From the NCBI GenBank assembly GCA_021107435.1, contig JAIOSV010000116.1, positions 1-64,000 on the forward strand: DNA of 64,000 nt, written 5' to 3'. Both the position numbers and the translations under genes were made by a program. Of the stretch, positions 37,408 through 47,160 are shown piece after piece; the stretch's first letter is position 1; every line of letters begins with the position of its first letter. The DNA comes from Candidatus Sabulitectum sp. (GTDB lineage Bacteria > Fermentibacterota > Fermentibacteria > Fermentibacterales > JCC-6). The notes beneath the pieces are model-generated. The model saw nothing but the letters and a program-made list of their open reading frames with translations. It was not told the origin of the DNA and did not search any database.

Positions 37408-38828
37408 AAGTCCAGCCCCTCGAGAGTGTGAAAGACCCGTCTTCCGCCGTTTGATTCGTAAATGGAAAATATGTAAGTTTCTCCCGCGGTTCTTTCTCCT
37501 CTGTACTGATTCAATGTGGAAAATGACATTTTGATACCATCACCGTTCACCGGATTAAAGCAGGCATCAACACCGTTCTCTGTGGTTCTGAAGAAATCAG
37601 TTTCCCCGCCGTCAGCGTCACCGGCAAAAATTTCACCGCTGAGGAGTTCAAGAATGTACCCTGATGAAGATGCTATAACCGCGCTGCCATCGATGATACC
37701 TGTCAGTGTATTCCCGCTGCCGTAGAATCGTCCCTGCCAGCCAAGACGGTAATTCATCTCTGGAGTGAATTCAGTGAATCCGTCATATCCCAGGCGGAAC
37801 CACCTGTCGCCTCCAACAGGCATCTTCCACATTCCGCAAAGACCGGTTCTACCCCCCACACTTCCCCAGCAGGTTAAAGAACCTCCAGGACTCGTTCTTA
37901 TGATTTCCTCTGTGGACCCGGAGTAAACTGAAAGCGAAAAGCGAGTGGCAAAAGCCACATCTTCCATACCGTCGTTATTGAAGTCTCCACTGAAAACATC
38001 CACTATATGCGCAATGCCAAAGGATGAATATCCCTGGAAAACAGAGCCAAACATGCTTCCGTCGGAAAGAAACACAGGACAGGTTCCAGTTGGAGAGCCT
38101 ATATGCTTCGGTTCACCGGATTCGCAATCATAAAGAATGCCGATATTGGCACCCCCGGTAATTATCAACATGGGTATTCCATCAGAAGATTCTCCAGCTG
38201 AAAGCCAGGAACGGGACGAAAGAACCGTAGAGCTAATCAGTGTTTGAACTTGAACACCCTCGGAAGTAACCACGCAGAGAAGTGCTTTACCGTCCCCTTC
38301 AAAAACAATAACAACACCTTCTTCTCCCTGGTAAGTAAACGGTGTTCCGGCAACAGGCTTGAGGTCAGTCTCAAAGGCAAATTCAGAAGTCGGGTTAAAA
38401 GTATCTCCGCTGAAGAAGGTAATCAGCACAGTGGATTCATCAATTTCCCGCACAGAAACAAGACGATCACCGATGGGAATAATGACTGCTCTCAAGGCAT
38501 TCTCTACAGAATAGAAACCTGTTCTGATTCCGGCTGTACCAGTTTCCAGAAGAGTAAACTCTGTGGAAACCCCTGCCAGGTCGAATTGCAGAGGTTCATT
38601 AGCGACTCCCGGTCCTCTCCGGGAAAGCAGAAGCGCAAGCCCGTCAGCCGCGCTTGATTCAGAAAGATTAACCTGTGCCGCGTTCAACCTGTTCATATGG
38701 GCGTTCACCAGTCTTCTTGTGAGGCTGATAAGAAGAGTAGCGGCCATCATCACAATCACCGCCGCAAGCAGAGCAATAAGAAGAGCTGCTCCGCGCTTTT
38801 TCTGTTTTGTTTTAGTGTTTTTCATCAT
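37404..38828 (-). CDS. PilX-like protein with FG-GAP/propeller-like region
   Basis: KKRGAALLIALLAAVIVMMAATLLISLTRRLV; DVFSGDFNNDGMEDVAFATRFSLSVYSG. Confidence 0.6.
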   Translation of the reverse strand: MMKNTKTKQKKRGAALLIALLAAVIVMMAATLLISLTRRLVNAHMNRLNAAQVNLSESSAADGLALLLSRRGPGVANEPLQFDLAGVSTEFTLLETGTAGIRTGFYSVENALRAVIIPIGDRLVSVREIDESTVLITFFSGDTFNPTSEFAFETDLKPVAGTPFTYQGEEGVVIVFEGDGKALLCVVTSEGVQVQTLISSTVLSSRSWLSAGESSDGIPMLIITGGANIGILYDCESGEPKHIGSPTGTCPVFLSDGSMFGSVFQGYSSFGIAHIVDVFSGDFNNDGMEDVAFATRFSLSVYSGSTEEIIRTSPGGSLTCWGSVGGRTGLCGMWKMPVGGDRWFRLGYDGFTEFTPEMNYRLGWQGRFYGSGNTLTGIIDGSAVIASSSGYILELLSGEIFAGDADGGETDFFRTTENGVDACFNPVNGDGIKMSFSTLNQYRGERTAGETYIFSIYESNGGRRVFHTLEGLDL

Positions 38829-38941
38829 GCACTACTTACATGCAAAGACAGTGCCAGAGTCTATCCCCGTTTTATGCGCCCAAATCGTGTCTATTGCGTC
38901 TATGTGTGTGAAGCTCAGGTAGCACAGGTGTGAAGAAGTCT

Positions 38942-39913
38942 TCACACTGGCGTGTAGAGACCACCCGGTCTTCTGATAACCAGCCCCTGCAGTTCAAGCT
39001 CCAGAAGCCTTGTGTTTATCAACGCTGTTTCCTCATGAAGAGCAAGGGAAAGCTGCTCGGGTGTTGACTGCTTCCTGCTCAAAGAGGCAAGAATGGGATC
39101 TGAAGCAGCAGGAACAGACGCGGATGGTAAATTAATGCCAAGTTCTGAAATAAGCTCTTCAGGTGACAGAACTATTCCAGCTCCGTCTCTCAGGAGCCTG
39201 TTTGACCCCCTGGTGGAAGACCTGTCTATATCTCCGGGGACTGAGTACACATCTCTGCCCTGATCAAGCGCGCTACCCACCGTTATCATTGTGCCGCTTC
39301 TCTCGCCTGCCTCAACAACCACAACTGCACTTGCGAGACCGCTGATTATTCTGTTCCGCTCTGGAAATGTGTATTTCGCTGGTTTGATCCCCGGTGGATA
39401 CTCGGATACAAGACACCCTTTCGCGGCTACTCTTTCAGCAAGGGAACTGTGTTCCGGAGGATACATGATATCGAGACCGCCACCCATGACGGCAGCAGTG
39501 GGCGATCCGCCGTCAAGCGCTCCTCTGTGAGCTTCACCATCAATTCCTCTGGCCAGACCACTCACAACACAAACACCTGCCCGGCTCAGCTCCATGGAAA
39601 GCCTCCTTGCCGTTTTTCTGCCGTAAAGAGAGCATCTTCTGGAACCTATCACCGCGATTGTGAATGGCAGATCAGCCGGAGATACTTCTCCTCTGTAGAA
39701 AAGAATTGCCGGAGGATCGGGGATATTCGTGAGTTGTTCCGGGTAGCCGTCTCCGCTGAAGTACACTGCTCTTATGCCCAGTTTCTCGCAGACGGCAAGG
39801 GAGCTCTTTAAAGCAACCTGCGGTGACAGCTCAGCTATCTTTTCAGGAGAATCAGCAGTGAGAAGTCTGCGCAGCTCACTTCTGGAGGAGACTCCCGGGA
39901 GTGCCAGTGTCAG
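38942..39913 (-). CDS. dprA: DNA processing protein DprA, probable CTG start overlapping the obgE stop
   Basis: VIGSRRCSLYGRKTA, VVSGLARGIDGEAHRGAL, VMGGGLDIMYPPEH, FPERNRIISGLA; conserved N-terminal reading TLALPGVSSRSELRRLLTADSPEKIAELSP is open upstream of the GTG used by the ORF track. Confidence 0.88.
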   Translation of the reverse strand: MTLALPGVSSRSELRRLLTADSPEKIAELSPQVALKSSLAVCEKLGIRAVYFSGDGYPEQLTNIPDPPAILFYRGEVSPADLPFTIAVIGSRRCSLYGRKTARRLSMELSRAGVCVVSGLARGIDGEAHRGALDGGSPTAAVMGGGLDIMYPPEHSSLAERVAAKGCLVSEYPPGIKPAKYTFPERNRIISGLASAVVVVEAGERSGTMITVGSALDQGRDVYSVPGDIDRSSTRGSNRLLRDGAGIVLSPEELISELGINLPSASVPAASDPILASLSRKQSTPEQLSLALHEETALINTRLLELELQGLVIRRPGGLYTPV

Positions 39914-40923
39914 GAGGGCTCTGAATCTTTTCGTCTCTCTCTGAGGATCAGTTTCCCGAGTCTTCTCAGAAATTCCTGAACCCCCTTTCCCGTTGCGGAG
40001 CTGAGTGGCATTGTACCCCCGGGAAGCGTCGCAAGAAGTCTTTCTTCCTCTGCTTCCGTTATTGTGTCACACTTGGAGAGAACTGCTATAGCACTGATAC
40101 TTTTCAGATCTGTTCCGTATTCCAGCAGTTCATTCCGCAGGGTGGACAGCTGCTCACTGGGAGTAACCTCCATATCCGGGGAAAGTACAAACACCAGGAT
40201 TCTGTTGCGTTCCGCGTGGCGAAGAAATCTGAGCCCCAGCCCCACTCCCCTGCTGGCTCCCTCAATGAGACCCGGGAGATCGGCCACAACATAACTGAAT
40301 CCATCAGTGAACTTTACAACGCCAAGTGAAGGGCTGAGAGTAGTAAAAGGGTATCCCGCAACCTTTGGTCTGGCAGCGCTGATCCTGGAAACCAGGGTTG
40401 ACTTGCCGGCATTGGGAAATCCCACCAGACCCGCGTCAGCCATCAGCTTCAGCTCAAATCGGAGTTTAAACTCTTCCCCGGGTTTACCCTTTGTACGTAT
40501 CCTCGGGGTTCTTCTCTCCGGAGTAGCGAAATTGGCGTTTCCAAGGCCGTGTTCACCGCCTCTGGCGATGAGTATCCGCTGACCGTGTTCTGTCATGTCC
40601 GCGAGCAGAGCATCGGTATCAAAATTGTAAACCTCTGTGCCCGGTGGAACATACAGGACAAGATCCTTCCCCCTGGCTCCGGTCATGTCATTCTTTCCTC
40701 CGGAGACACCCTTCTCGGCGCGAAAGATGGAACCATTGGTAAAATCCACAAGGGTGGCAAGCTTACGGTTGACTTCAAGCCACACATGCCCGCCTCTGCC
40801 TCCATCCCCGCCACTGGGACCTCCTTTGGGCACATAGGCCTCTCTCCTGAACGCCACGATGCCATCGCCCCCTTTACCGGCTCTGACAATAATTACGACC
40901 CTGTCAAGAAATCTACCCTCCAC
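39910..40923 (-). CDS. obgE: GTPase Obg
   Basis: GKGGDGIVAFRREAYVPKGGPSGGDGGRGG; GFPNAGKSTLVSRIS; DLPGLIEGAS. Confidence 0.96.
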   Translation of the reverse strand: MEGRFLDRVVIIVRAGKGGDGIVAFRREAYVPKGGPSGGDGGRGGHVWLEVNRKLATLVDFTNGSIFRAEKGVSGGKNDMTGARGKDLVLYVPPGTEVYNFDTDALLADMTEHGQRILIARGGEHGLGNANFATPERRTPRIRTKGKPGEEFKLRFELKLMADAGLVGFPNAGKSTLVSRISAARPKVAGYPFTTLSPSLGVVKFTDGFSYVVADLPGLIEGASRGVGLGLRFLRHAERNRILVFVLSPDMEVTPSEQLSTLRNELLEYGTDLKSISAIAVLSKCDTITEAEEERLLATLPGGTMPLSSATGKGVQEFLRRLGKLILRERRKDSEPS

Positions 40924-40999
40924 TGAAATGCCTTTCTAGCCGGGAGGGGACGCCTGAAAAGCGCCCCCTCTTCGGTATATGCAGTTACCACACAGCATG

Positions 41000-42568
41000 T
41001 CACTGTGAGTAGCGGTTAACCCTGTCAATCTTTTCCTCGCAGAGACTGATAGCGTTCCGTGCCGCCGCTACCATGTTCTGTGCCTGGCTTGCTCTGTAAC
41101 CTGTTACCTGATTGAGGAATGAAATGGCTGAATTGAGTTCGCTTATTGCACCCTCCCAGGTGGAAACATTAGAAGAAACAAGCTCGCTTACTCTGGCTTT
41201 TGAGCTTCCACTCTGGTAGTAGAACGCGCCCACCATGTAGTTGGCCACAGGATCCCCGGGGTAAGCACTGTGAAGCCTGTTGAAAACAGTCTGCATGGAA
41301 CTGCGCTGTCCACTGTCCCTGTACACTGTAGCCAGCAGCAGGTAGGCCTGCCTGCTTCCGCTTGAGGCGATAATGCCGTTCAACCTGTTAACAGCGTCAG
41401 TAGTTCTTCCGGCTTTAGCCTCGTACTGAGCGACAAAAAGAGCCAGATCGGTGTCATCAGGATCAGTCTCCAGCACCAGAATGGCATTGTCAGCCGCTGA
41501 GCCGTAGTCCCTGATTTCAGAGTAAGCGGATGCCAGTTTCAGGCGGAGATTAGTGTAATCAGGACGGACATCAAGAATAGCCTCGATGTGAGGAATAGCT
41601 TCAGTGTAGTTCCCCATCTCCGCGTAAAGCAGACCAAGAGCATACCTGGCCTGAAGGTTATCGGGGTTGGCAGCCAGAGCAGACTCAAAGCTTGCAATTG
41701 CAGCATCAGTCATGCCAAGAGCAGTGTAAGCACTGGCGAGCCCTGAATAAGCTGCAGTGTTATCGGGGTCAGCGGCAATGGCCTGATCAAAATAGTCTTT
41801 CGCAGTTTCGTAGCTCTCATTCTTGAGGGCCACATTGCCAAGACCGCTCATGGCAAGTGAGTTCTGCGGATCAATGCTTAAAACCTGATGGTACATGATT
41901 TCGGCTCTTGCAACTGAGTCAACATCGCTCTTAAGGTAAATAACCGCAAGTTCGTTCATTGCCTCAATATGCCCGGCATCAACATCAAGAACCTGAAGAT
42001 ATGAAGTAATAGCGCTGTTCCATGAACCGTTGGCACTGTGATATCTGGCCATATTCAGGGATTCATCGGCCCTTGCTCCCACCTGACCGTTGATCTCGGA
42101 GACAATGGTCTCCGCAAGATCTCTCACCGGATCTGTATTCTTCAGAACCATGGACGGGGCTGGAGAAATGGTGTTGTTGCTGGAAACCACAACAATGTTC
42201 CAGAGAACCTGGTACTGTTCTCCACCGCCTGGAACCACGAATCCGAATACTATCAGGTCAGCACCCATTCCAGTTCCGGCTTCAATAATCATCTCGGGTG
42301 GAACACCGTACTGGAACTGATTCGGATCAAATCCGATATCTTCAAAGGCATTGTCAAGATCGTTCTCACTTATCAGTGCAAAATCCTCGCTGGAATCAAG
42401 ATAGTCCATGAGGAAATCACTGAGTTTCCCGCTGATCCAGCGTGAGTCATCATCGCTGTATCCAAAGGGAATTATGCCAACCGCTGTTTCATCGCCGGAG
42501 CTTCCCGCAAGGGCAGTAGAGCAGGCCAGCATAAGCAGTGCTGACAATAACACAGTAATTTTCTTCAA
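41000..42568 (-). CDS. Secreted TPR protein with CsgG/FlgO-like N-terminal domain
   Basis: Signal peptide; VGIIPFGYSDDDSRWISGKLSDFLMDYLDSSEDFALISENDLDNAF; many TPRs. Confidence 0.6.
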   Translation of the reverse strand: MKKITVLLSALLMLACSTALAGSSGDETAVGIIPFGYSDDDSRWISGKLSDFLMDYLDSSEDFALISENDLDNAFEDIGFDPNQFQYGVPPEMIIEAGTGMGADLIVFGFVVPGGGEQYQVLWNIVVVSSNNTISPAPSMVLKNTDPVRDLAETIVSEINGQVGARADESLNMARYHSANGSWNSAITSYLQVLDVDAGHIEAMNELAVIYLKSDVDSVARAEIMYHQVLSIDPQNSLAMSGLGNVALKNESYETAKDYFDQAIAADPDNTAAYSGLASAYTALGMTDAAIASFESALAANPDNLQARYALGLLYAEMGNYTEAIPHIEAILDVRPDYTNLRLKLASAYSEIRDYGSAADNAILVLETDPDDTDLALFVAQYEAKAGRTTDAVNRLNGIIASSGSRQAYLLLATVYRDSGQRSSMQTVFNRLHSAYPGDPVANYMVGAFYYQSGSSKARVSELVSSNVSTWEGAISELNSAISFLNQVTGYRASQAQNMVAAARNAISLCEEKIDRVNRYSQ

Positions 42569-43224
42569 TTCTTTCTCCTCTCAGGGGAATTACATTTAAT
42601 CTCACTATTAAGCTGCCGAATATGTTCATCCCGTTCAATTTCTGCAAGCCAGATAAAATTCCTCTCCTCTGTTCCGTCGCGTCTGAAACTGTGCAGGCTG
42701 AAGGATTCGAATGTGCATTCGTCTATGTCTATCAGCCGGAATTCTTCACTGCACACTCTCCTGGCTCTTCTGAAGGCACTTTTCCTGAGGTCAAGTCTGC
42801 CGGAAGGGTGTCCCGACTCGCCGGCGGGATCTCCGGAAAGCACTGCTTCACGAACTTCGTCTCCCACCACATAACATTCGCCGCATATGCATGGACCTGT
42901 TATGAGCCACCGAAGCGGCTGATCAACTGCTGTAATGAGGTTTTCTACAATCCCACTGGCAAGTCCCCGCCAGCCTGCATGAGCTGCTCCAATGCAGTCA
43001 TCCCATAAGGCAAACACAGGAAGACAGTCTGCCACCCTGAGAGCGGGGATTCCATGCCTCCGACCCATGATCATTCCATCTGCGCTCTCGCCCCCCCCAG
43101 GGTCAATTACTATCCTGTTGCTGTGGATCTGATCAAGAAAAACAGCGTTCTCGGGAACCGGGTCCGGTTTCCCGTCTGACCCGCAGAGTCCAATATACAT
43201 ATCAGTTCCTGGAATGATAACCAT
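42565..43224 (-). CDS. PgeF/YfiH family (laccase-domain) protein
   Basis: LDQIHSNRIV; LRVADCLPVFALWDDCIGAAHAGWRGLASGIVENLI; GPCICGECYVVGDEV. Confidence 0.88.
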   Translation of the reverse strand: MVIIPGTDMYIGLCGSDGKPDPVPENAVFLDQIHSNRIVIDPGGGESADGMIMGRRHGIPALRVADCLPVFALWDDCIGAAHAGWRGLASGIVENLITAVDQPLRWLITGPCICGECYVVGDEVREAVLSGDPAGESGHPSGRLDLRKSAFRRARRVCSEEFRLIDIDECTFESFSLHSFRRDGTEERNFIWLAEIERDEHIRQLNSEIKCNSPERRKN

Positions 43225-43252
43225 GCACGTCCTCCCGCTTTCCTGTGATACT

Positions 43253-45103
43253 TCAGGAACGACCGGCTTGTTCCGTAAGGAATTTCATAGCGCCTTCAAA
43301 GCTTTCTCTTTTGAAAGGAGGCATGGATGCCAGGAGCATTTTTGCGTAGCCGGATGTTCCCATACGACGATCCAGAATGAAAACCGCGCCGGTGTCTGAA
43401 TCTGAACGGATAAGTCGTCCTGCTCCCTGTTTCAGTCTGATAGCGGCTTCAGGAAGCATCAAACGGGAAAAACTGCTTTCCCCCCGCTCCTCAAGAGCTG
43501 TCATCCTTGCCCTGGTCAGTGGATGGCCCGGACTGGGAAAAGGTATTCTGTCGATAATCAATGAATGAAGAAGTTTTCCAGGAAGGTCAACACCCTCCCA
43601 GAAACTCGCAGTACCCAGGATCACAGCCCTTGGGTCTTCTCTGAATTTCTCCAGAATGGCAGAGCGATTCATCTTTCCCTGCACCAGCAGAGGAATTCCT
43701 TCAAGGGGATTTTTTTCCGCGACCGCACAGCAAAGTTCCATATTACGGTAGCTGGTAAACAGAATCATAGTTCGACCATCAAGAATCGCTGACGTTTCAC
43801 GGGCAATCTTCCAGGCACGTTCAGCAATCATCAGATGGTCATTCTGCCCGGGCAGATTGTCTGGAAGAACAAGTACAGACTGCTTCGCGTAATTAAAAGG
43901 GCTGGGAAAAATACGTCTTTCCGCTTCCTGCGGCACTCCCAGTCTGGAGTCGGAGTACGAAAAGGAATCCCCGGCGGCGAGAGTAGCGCTTGTAAGAAGA
44001 ACCGAGGGAAAACTGCTGTAAAGTGTCTCACGAAGAAGTGTGCCGGGATGAACAGGAACACAGCGCAGTATAAAGTGTTTTCTGTTTTTCTCTGTGTAAC
44101 AGCACCAGTTTGCCGAATCCACCCGGGTAAGAGAAAGAATGGATCGCTCAAGGTTCTGAAGTGTTTGTGAAGCTCCCGCAAGGTCTTCTTCACCTGCTAT
44201 CTCCTTGCGAAAGGACAAAGCAGCGTCTGCAATACTCTGCAGATCGGGCAAAATATCATTCAGCTCTACCTCTCCGTCTTTTCCCGCAAATACAGACAAT
44301 TCGGAAATCTGCGCGGCGATAAGACGGGTCTTGTCCAGAAGAAAGGTCTTTTTCTCTGGATTGCGACCGCTGAGAATTATGGAATCAAACACACTGTTCA
44401 GCATTGGTTCCGAGAGGGAATAGCCCAGACTGGATGACGCGGCTTTATCAAGATTGTGGGCTTCATCAACAACAAGAAACCAGGCATCAGGAATCAAATC
44501 ACCGGAGTCAAGACCACAGAGGAGAAGGTGATGATTAACCACAAGGATACGGGCCTTCCTTGCTTTGTTTCTGGCGCTGTAGTAATAACAACGGTGCATT
44601 TCAGAACATTTGTTACCGAGACAATCCAGACCGTCACCGGCTATTTTCCTTTTCTTGTCACTGCTGATCTTTTTATCAGACAGCGAAAGATCTCCATTGC
44701 CTGCTTTCACCCATTCGCTTATCTCAGGAGCTACCGCGCTCCCCCACTCAAACCATTTTCTAAGGCACAGGTAATTCGATCTGCCCTTAAGAACCGCTGC
44801 ATCAATGGTCTCTCCCAGAATCTTTCCCACCATGGGAATATCTTTGCTGATCAGTTGATCTTGAAGAGTAAGAGTTGCGGTTGAGACTACACAGGCCTGA
44901 CCGGAAAGAACCGCCGGGATAAGGTACGCAAAACTTTTCCCGACGCCGGTGCCGGCTTCCAGTACAGATATTCCTTCCAGCTCAACAAGATCCGATACGG
45001 AAGCAGCCATATCAACCTGTTCGCGGCGAACTGTGTAATTCGGGATTACAGACGCCGCGCTGCCGTCTTCAAACGCTGCCACTACCCTCTCTGAAAGAGT
45101 CAA
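43253..45103 (-). CDS. DinG/XPD-like FeS helicase
   Basis: RREQVDMA; LEAGTGVGKSFAYLIPA; KGRSNYLC..C..C; VVDEAHNL; GTASFWEGVDLPG; KQGAGRLIRSDSDTG. Confidence 0.9.
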   Translation of the reverse strand: MTLSERVVAAFEDGSAASVIPNYTVRREQVDMAASVSDLVELEGISVLEAGTGVGKSFAYLIPAVLSGQACVVSTATLTLQDQLISKDIPMVGKILGETIDAAVLKGRSNYLCLRKWFEWGSAVAPEISEWVKAGNGDLSLSDKKISSDKKRKIAGDGLDCLGNKCSEMHRCYYYSARNKARKARILVVNHHLLLCGLDSGDLIPDAWFLVVDEAHNLDKAASSSLGYSLSEPMLNSVFDSIILSGRNPEKKTFLLDKTRLIAAQISELSVFAGKDGEVELNDILPDLQSIADAALSFRKEIAGEEDLAGASQTLQNLERSILSLTRVDSANWCCYTEKNRKHFILRCVPVHPGTLLRETLYSSFPSVLLTSATLAAGDSFSYSDSRLGVPQEAERRIFPSPFNYAKQSVLVLPDNLPGQNDHLMIAERAWKIARETSAILDGRTMILFTSYRNMELCCAVAEKNPLEGIPLLVQGKMNRSAILEKFREDPRAVILGTASFWEGVDLPGKLLHSLIIDRIPFPSPGHPLTRARMTALEERGESSFSRLMLPEAAIRLKQGAGRLIRSDSDTGAVFILDRRMGTSGYAKMLLASMPPFKRESFEGAMKFLTEQAGRS

Positions 45104-46785
45104 ATCAATCTCCTTGCCGCGGGCTTTATGTCCTTTATGACAAGCTGTACCGCGTCTCTTCCTCGCCAGGTATCGGCGGAAAGCGTAAACGCGATATCGA
45201 GCATGCGGTTGAGTTCCGATGTTCTGTGCCCCAGTCCAAAACCTATTCCCCTTAGAGTTTCTGCTCCCTGCTGAAAAGACACCTGAAGATGTTTCCCATC
45301 CTGACCGACTGATCTGAAAGACGCAGGATACACCCCTCGCGCTATCCAGACAGGCTCAGGATTACCTTCACCGAATGGACCCAGTTCCTCGAGGGCATGA
45401 AGAACACTGCTGTTGCACTTTTCGGAGTCAAGCCCTCCGTCAATGTACAGAACAGGAACAGGCGCCTCCCGGTACAGAGACTTTGCAAAAGACTCCACAA
45501 ATAATTTGAATTCGTGGTACATGCTCTTGTCAATCGAAAATCCGGCAGCCTGCTCATGTCCCCCGAACTTTAGCAGCAAGCCTTCTTCCATCGCTCTGAG
45601 AACAATGGGATAAACCGGCATTCCATGAACTCCTCTGGCACTTCCCCGGCCAGTTGCGCCGTCCCATGCAATGAGAATTACCGGCCTGTTCAGCTGGCGA
45701 GCCAGCCTGGAAGCCGAGATTCCTATAACCCCGGGATGCCAGAGATCCGAGGCTGCGACTGCCACCCGGGCATCAGTATTGTCCAGTAATACGCTGGCCT
45801 CGGTAAATACTCTGGAATCAAGATTTCTTCTTTTTTTATTGACTTTCTCAAGTGCGGAGGCCATTTCCTCCGCAAGTCTCGGCTCGGTTTCCAGTAGAAG
45901 ATTCACAGCCCCGTTCGCATGTGCCAACCTGCCGGAAGAGTTGATTACCGGACCCAGTCCAAACCCTATATCCCTTGCGGTAAGCTCAAGTTGTTTCACT
46001 CCTGAAGCTCTCATAAGAGCCTGAATCCCCGCTGACGGGTTTGATCTGAGGGCCTTAAGACCCCGTTTCACCAGAATCCTGTTATCTCCGGTCAGACTTA
46101 CCATGTCGCAAACCGTTCCAATGGAAACAAGGTCCGGCTCAAGTTCAGGAATATCCCCGGAGCCCATCCTCTCAGCCAGTCCCCGAAGAACAAAGTGAAT
46201 GACACCTGCTCCGGAAAGGTATCTCCATGGACTATTGCCTTCTCCGGAAAGCTCGGGGTCTACCAGAGCATCAGCGTCGGGAAGAATTTCCGAAGGTTTA
46301 TGGTGATCTGTAATTACAACCTTCACACCGGCCTTCCGGAGAGCGGCGACTTCTTCCATTGCAGTTATTCCGCAATCTACAGTAACCACCGCGCCGGCAC
46401 CGCTTTCAATACATTTTCTCACCGCAGTTTCACCCAGACCGTACCCTTCCCTGAAGCGGCACGGTATATAGAATTGCGCCGTTCCACCAAGGGCTCTTAT
46501 CACACGAATTGCTGTAGCGGTAGCAGTAATACCATCGGCATCAAAATCACCATGAACAAGAATCATTTCGCGATTCCTGATGGCCTTCTCAAGAATAAGG
46601 GAGGCTTTATCAGCACCGGGCAAAGCGTTCCATGGAGAGAATCCGCTGTAATCAGAGCGAACAAACTCAGATCCAAAACCTCGTCTTTTAAGTACAGCCT
46701 CCACCGGGTCAGGAAATCCCATATACTCGTAACGTGAGTTTTCTTCTCCGTGTATCTTGGGTCTTGGCAGCCATTTATACTTCAA
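45100..46785 (-). CDS. recJ: Single-strand DNA exonuclease RecJ
   Basis: ILVHGDFDADGITATATAIR, DHHKP, FGGHEQAAGFSI; TTG start at 46785 with GGAG 6 nt upstream, replacing the ORF-track start that lies inside rnpB. Confidence 0.92.
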   Translation of the reverse strand: MKYKWLPRPKIHGEENSRYEYMGFPDPVEAVLKRRGFGSEFVRSDYSGFSPWNALPGADKASLILEKAIRNREMILVHGDFDADGITATATAIRVIRALGGTAQFYIPCRFREGYGLGETAVRKCIESGAGAVVTVDCGITAMEEVAALRKAGVKVVITDHHKPSEILPDADALVDPELSGEGNSPWRYLSGAGVIHFVLRGLAERMGSGDIPELEPDLVSIGTVCDMVSLTGDNRILVKRGLKALRSNPSAGIQALMRASGVKQLELTARDIGFGLGPVINSSGRLAHANGAVNLLLETEPRLAEEMASALEKVNKKRRNLDSRVFTEASVLLDNTDARVAVAASDLWHPGVIGISASRLARQLNRPVILIAWDGATGRGSARGVHGMPVYPIVLRAMEEGLLLKFGGHEQAAGFSIDKSMYHEFKLFVESFAKSLYREAPVPVLYIDGGLDSEKCNSSVLHALEELGPFGEGNPEPVWIARGVYPASFRSVGQDGKHLQVSFQQGAETLRGIGFGLGHRTSELNRMLDIAFTLSADTWRGRDAVQLVIKDIKPAARRLI

Positions 46786-46799
46786 TTTACTCTCCACTG

Positions 46800-47147
46800 T
46801 GGTATCCGGTCGGGCTGTAAGCCGGGTCCTGTCCTGTTGGAAAACAGTGACGGCCATCCATCTTGGGTGCTCGTTACCGAACACCTCCAGCGGCCAACCC
46901 GAAGAGCTTAAAGGACGAGCCGCCCTCCAGCCCCCGGAGGGGGGCTGCTCTTCCTATTCGGCCTTGCACCGGACGGGGTTTGCCTGCTTTTCACCCTTGA
47001 GACCGGAAACCGGTTCAGGTATCGTTTCTGTGGCACTGTCCCTGCATTACTGCACCAGGGATTTCCCCTGCGTCCTGCCCTGTGGAGCCCGGACTTTCCT
47101 CGAAACCACATGGGATCCCGCGACCGTCCACCCGGCCGGATACTCTC
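46800..47147 (-). ncRNA. rnpB: RNase P RNA (bacterial class A)
   Basis: Minus strand: GAGTATCCGGCCGGG 5' end pairing with CCCGACCGGATAC 3' end (P1); GAGGAAAGTCCGGGCTCC; CCACAGAAA; GTGCAAGGCCGAATAGG; GGCCGTCACTG. Confidence 0.95.
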
Positions 47148-47160
47148 TATACTACACTAC

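Noticed and set aside
38928-38947. 9-bp palindrome GTGTGAAGA-AG-TCTTCACAC at the dprA stop considered as a terminator
   Set aside because: No U-tract and contains the stop codon itself; could be an attenuator but evidence is weak.
40941-40976. Hairpin GAGGGGGCGC...GCGTCCCCTC between the CsgG-TPR gene and obgE
   Set aside because: Plausible terminator stem but no U-tract; not called as a feature.
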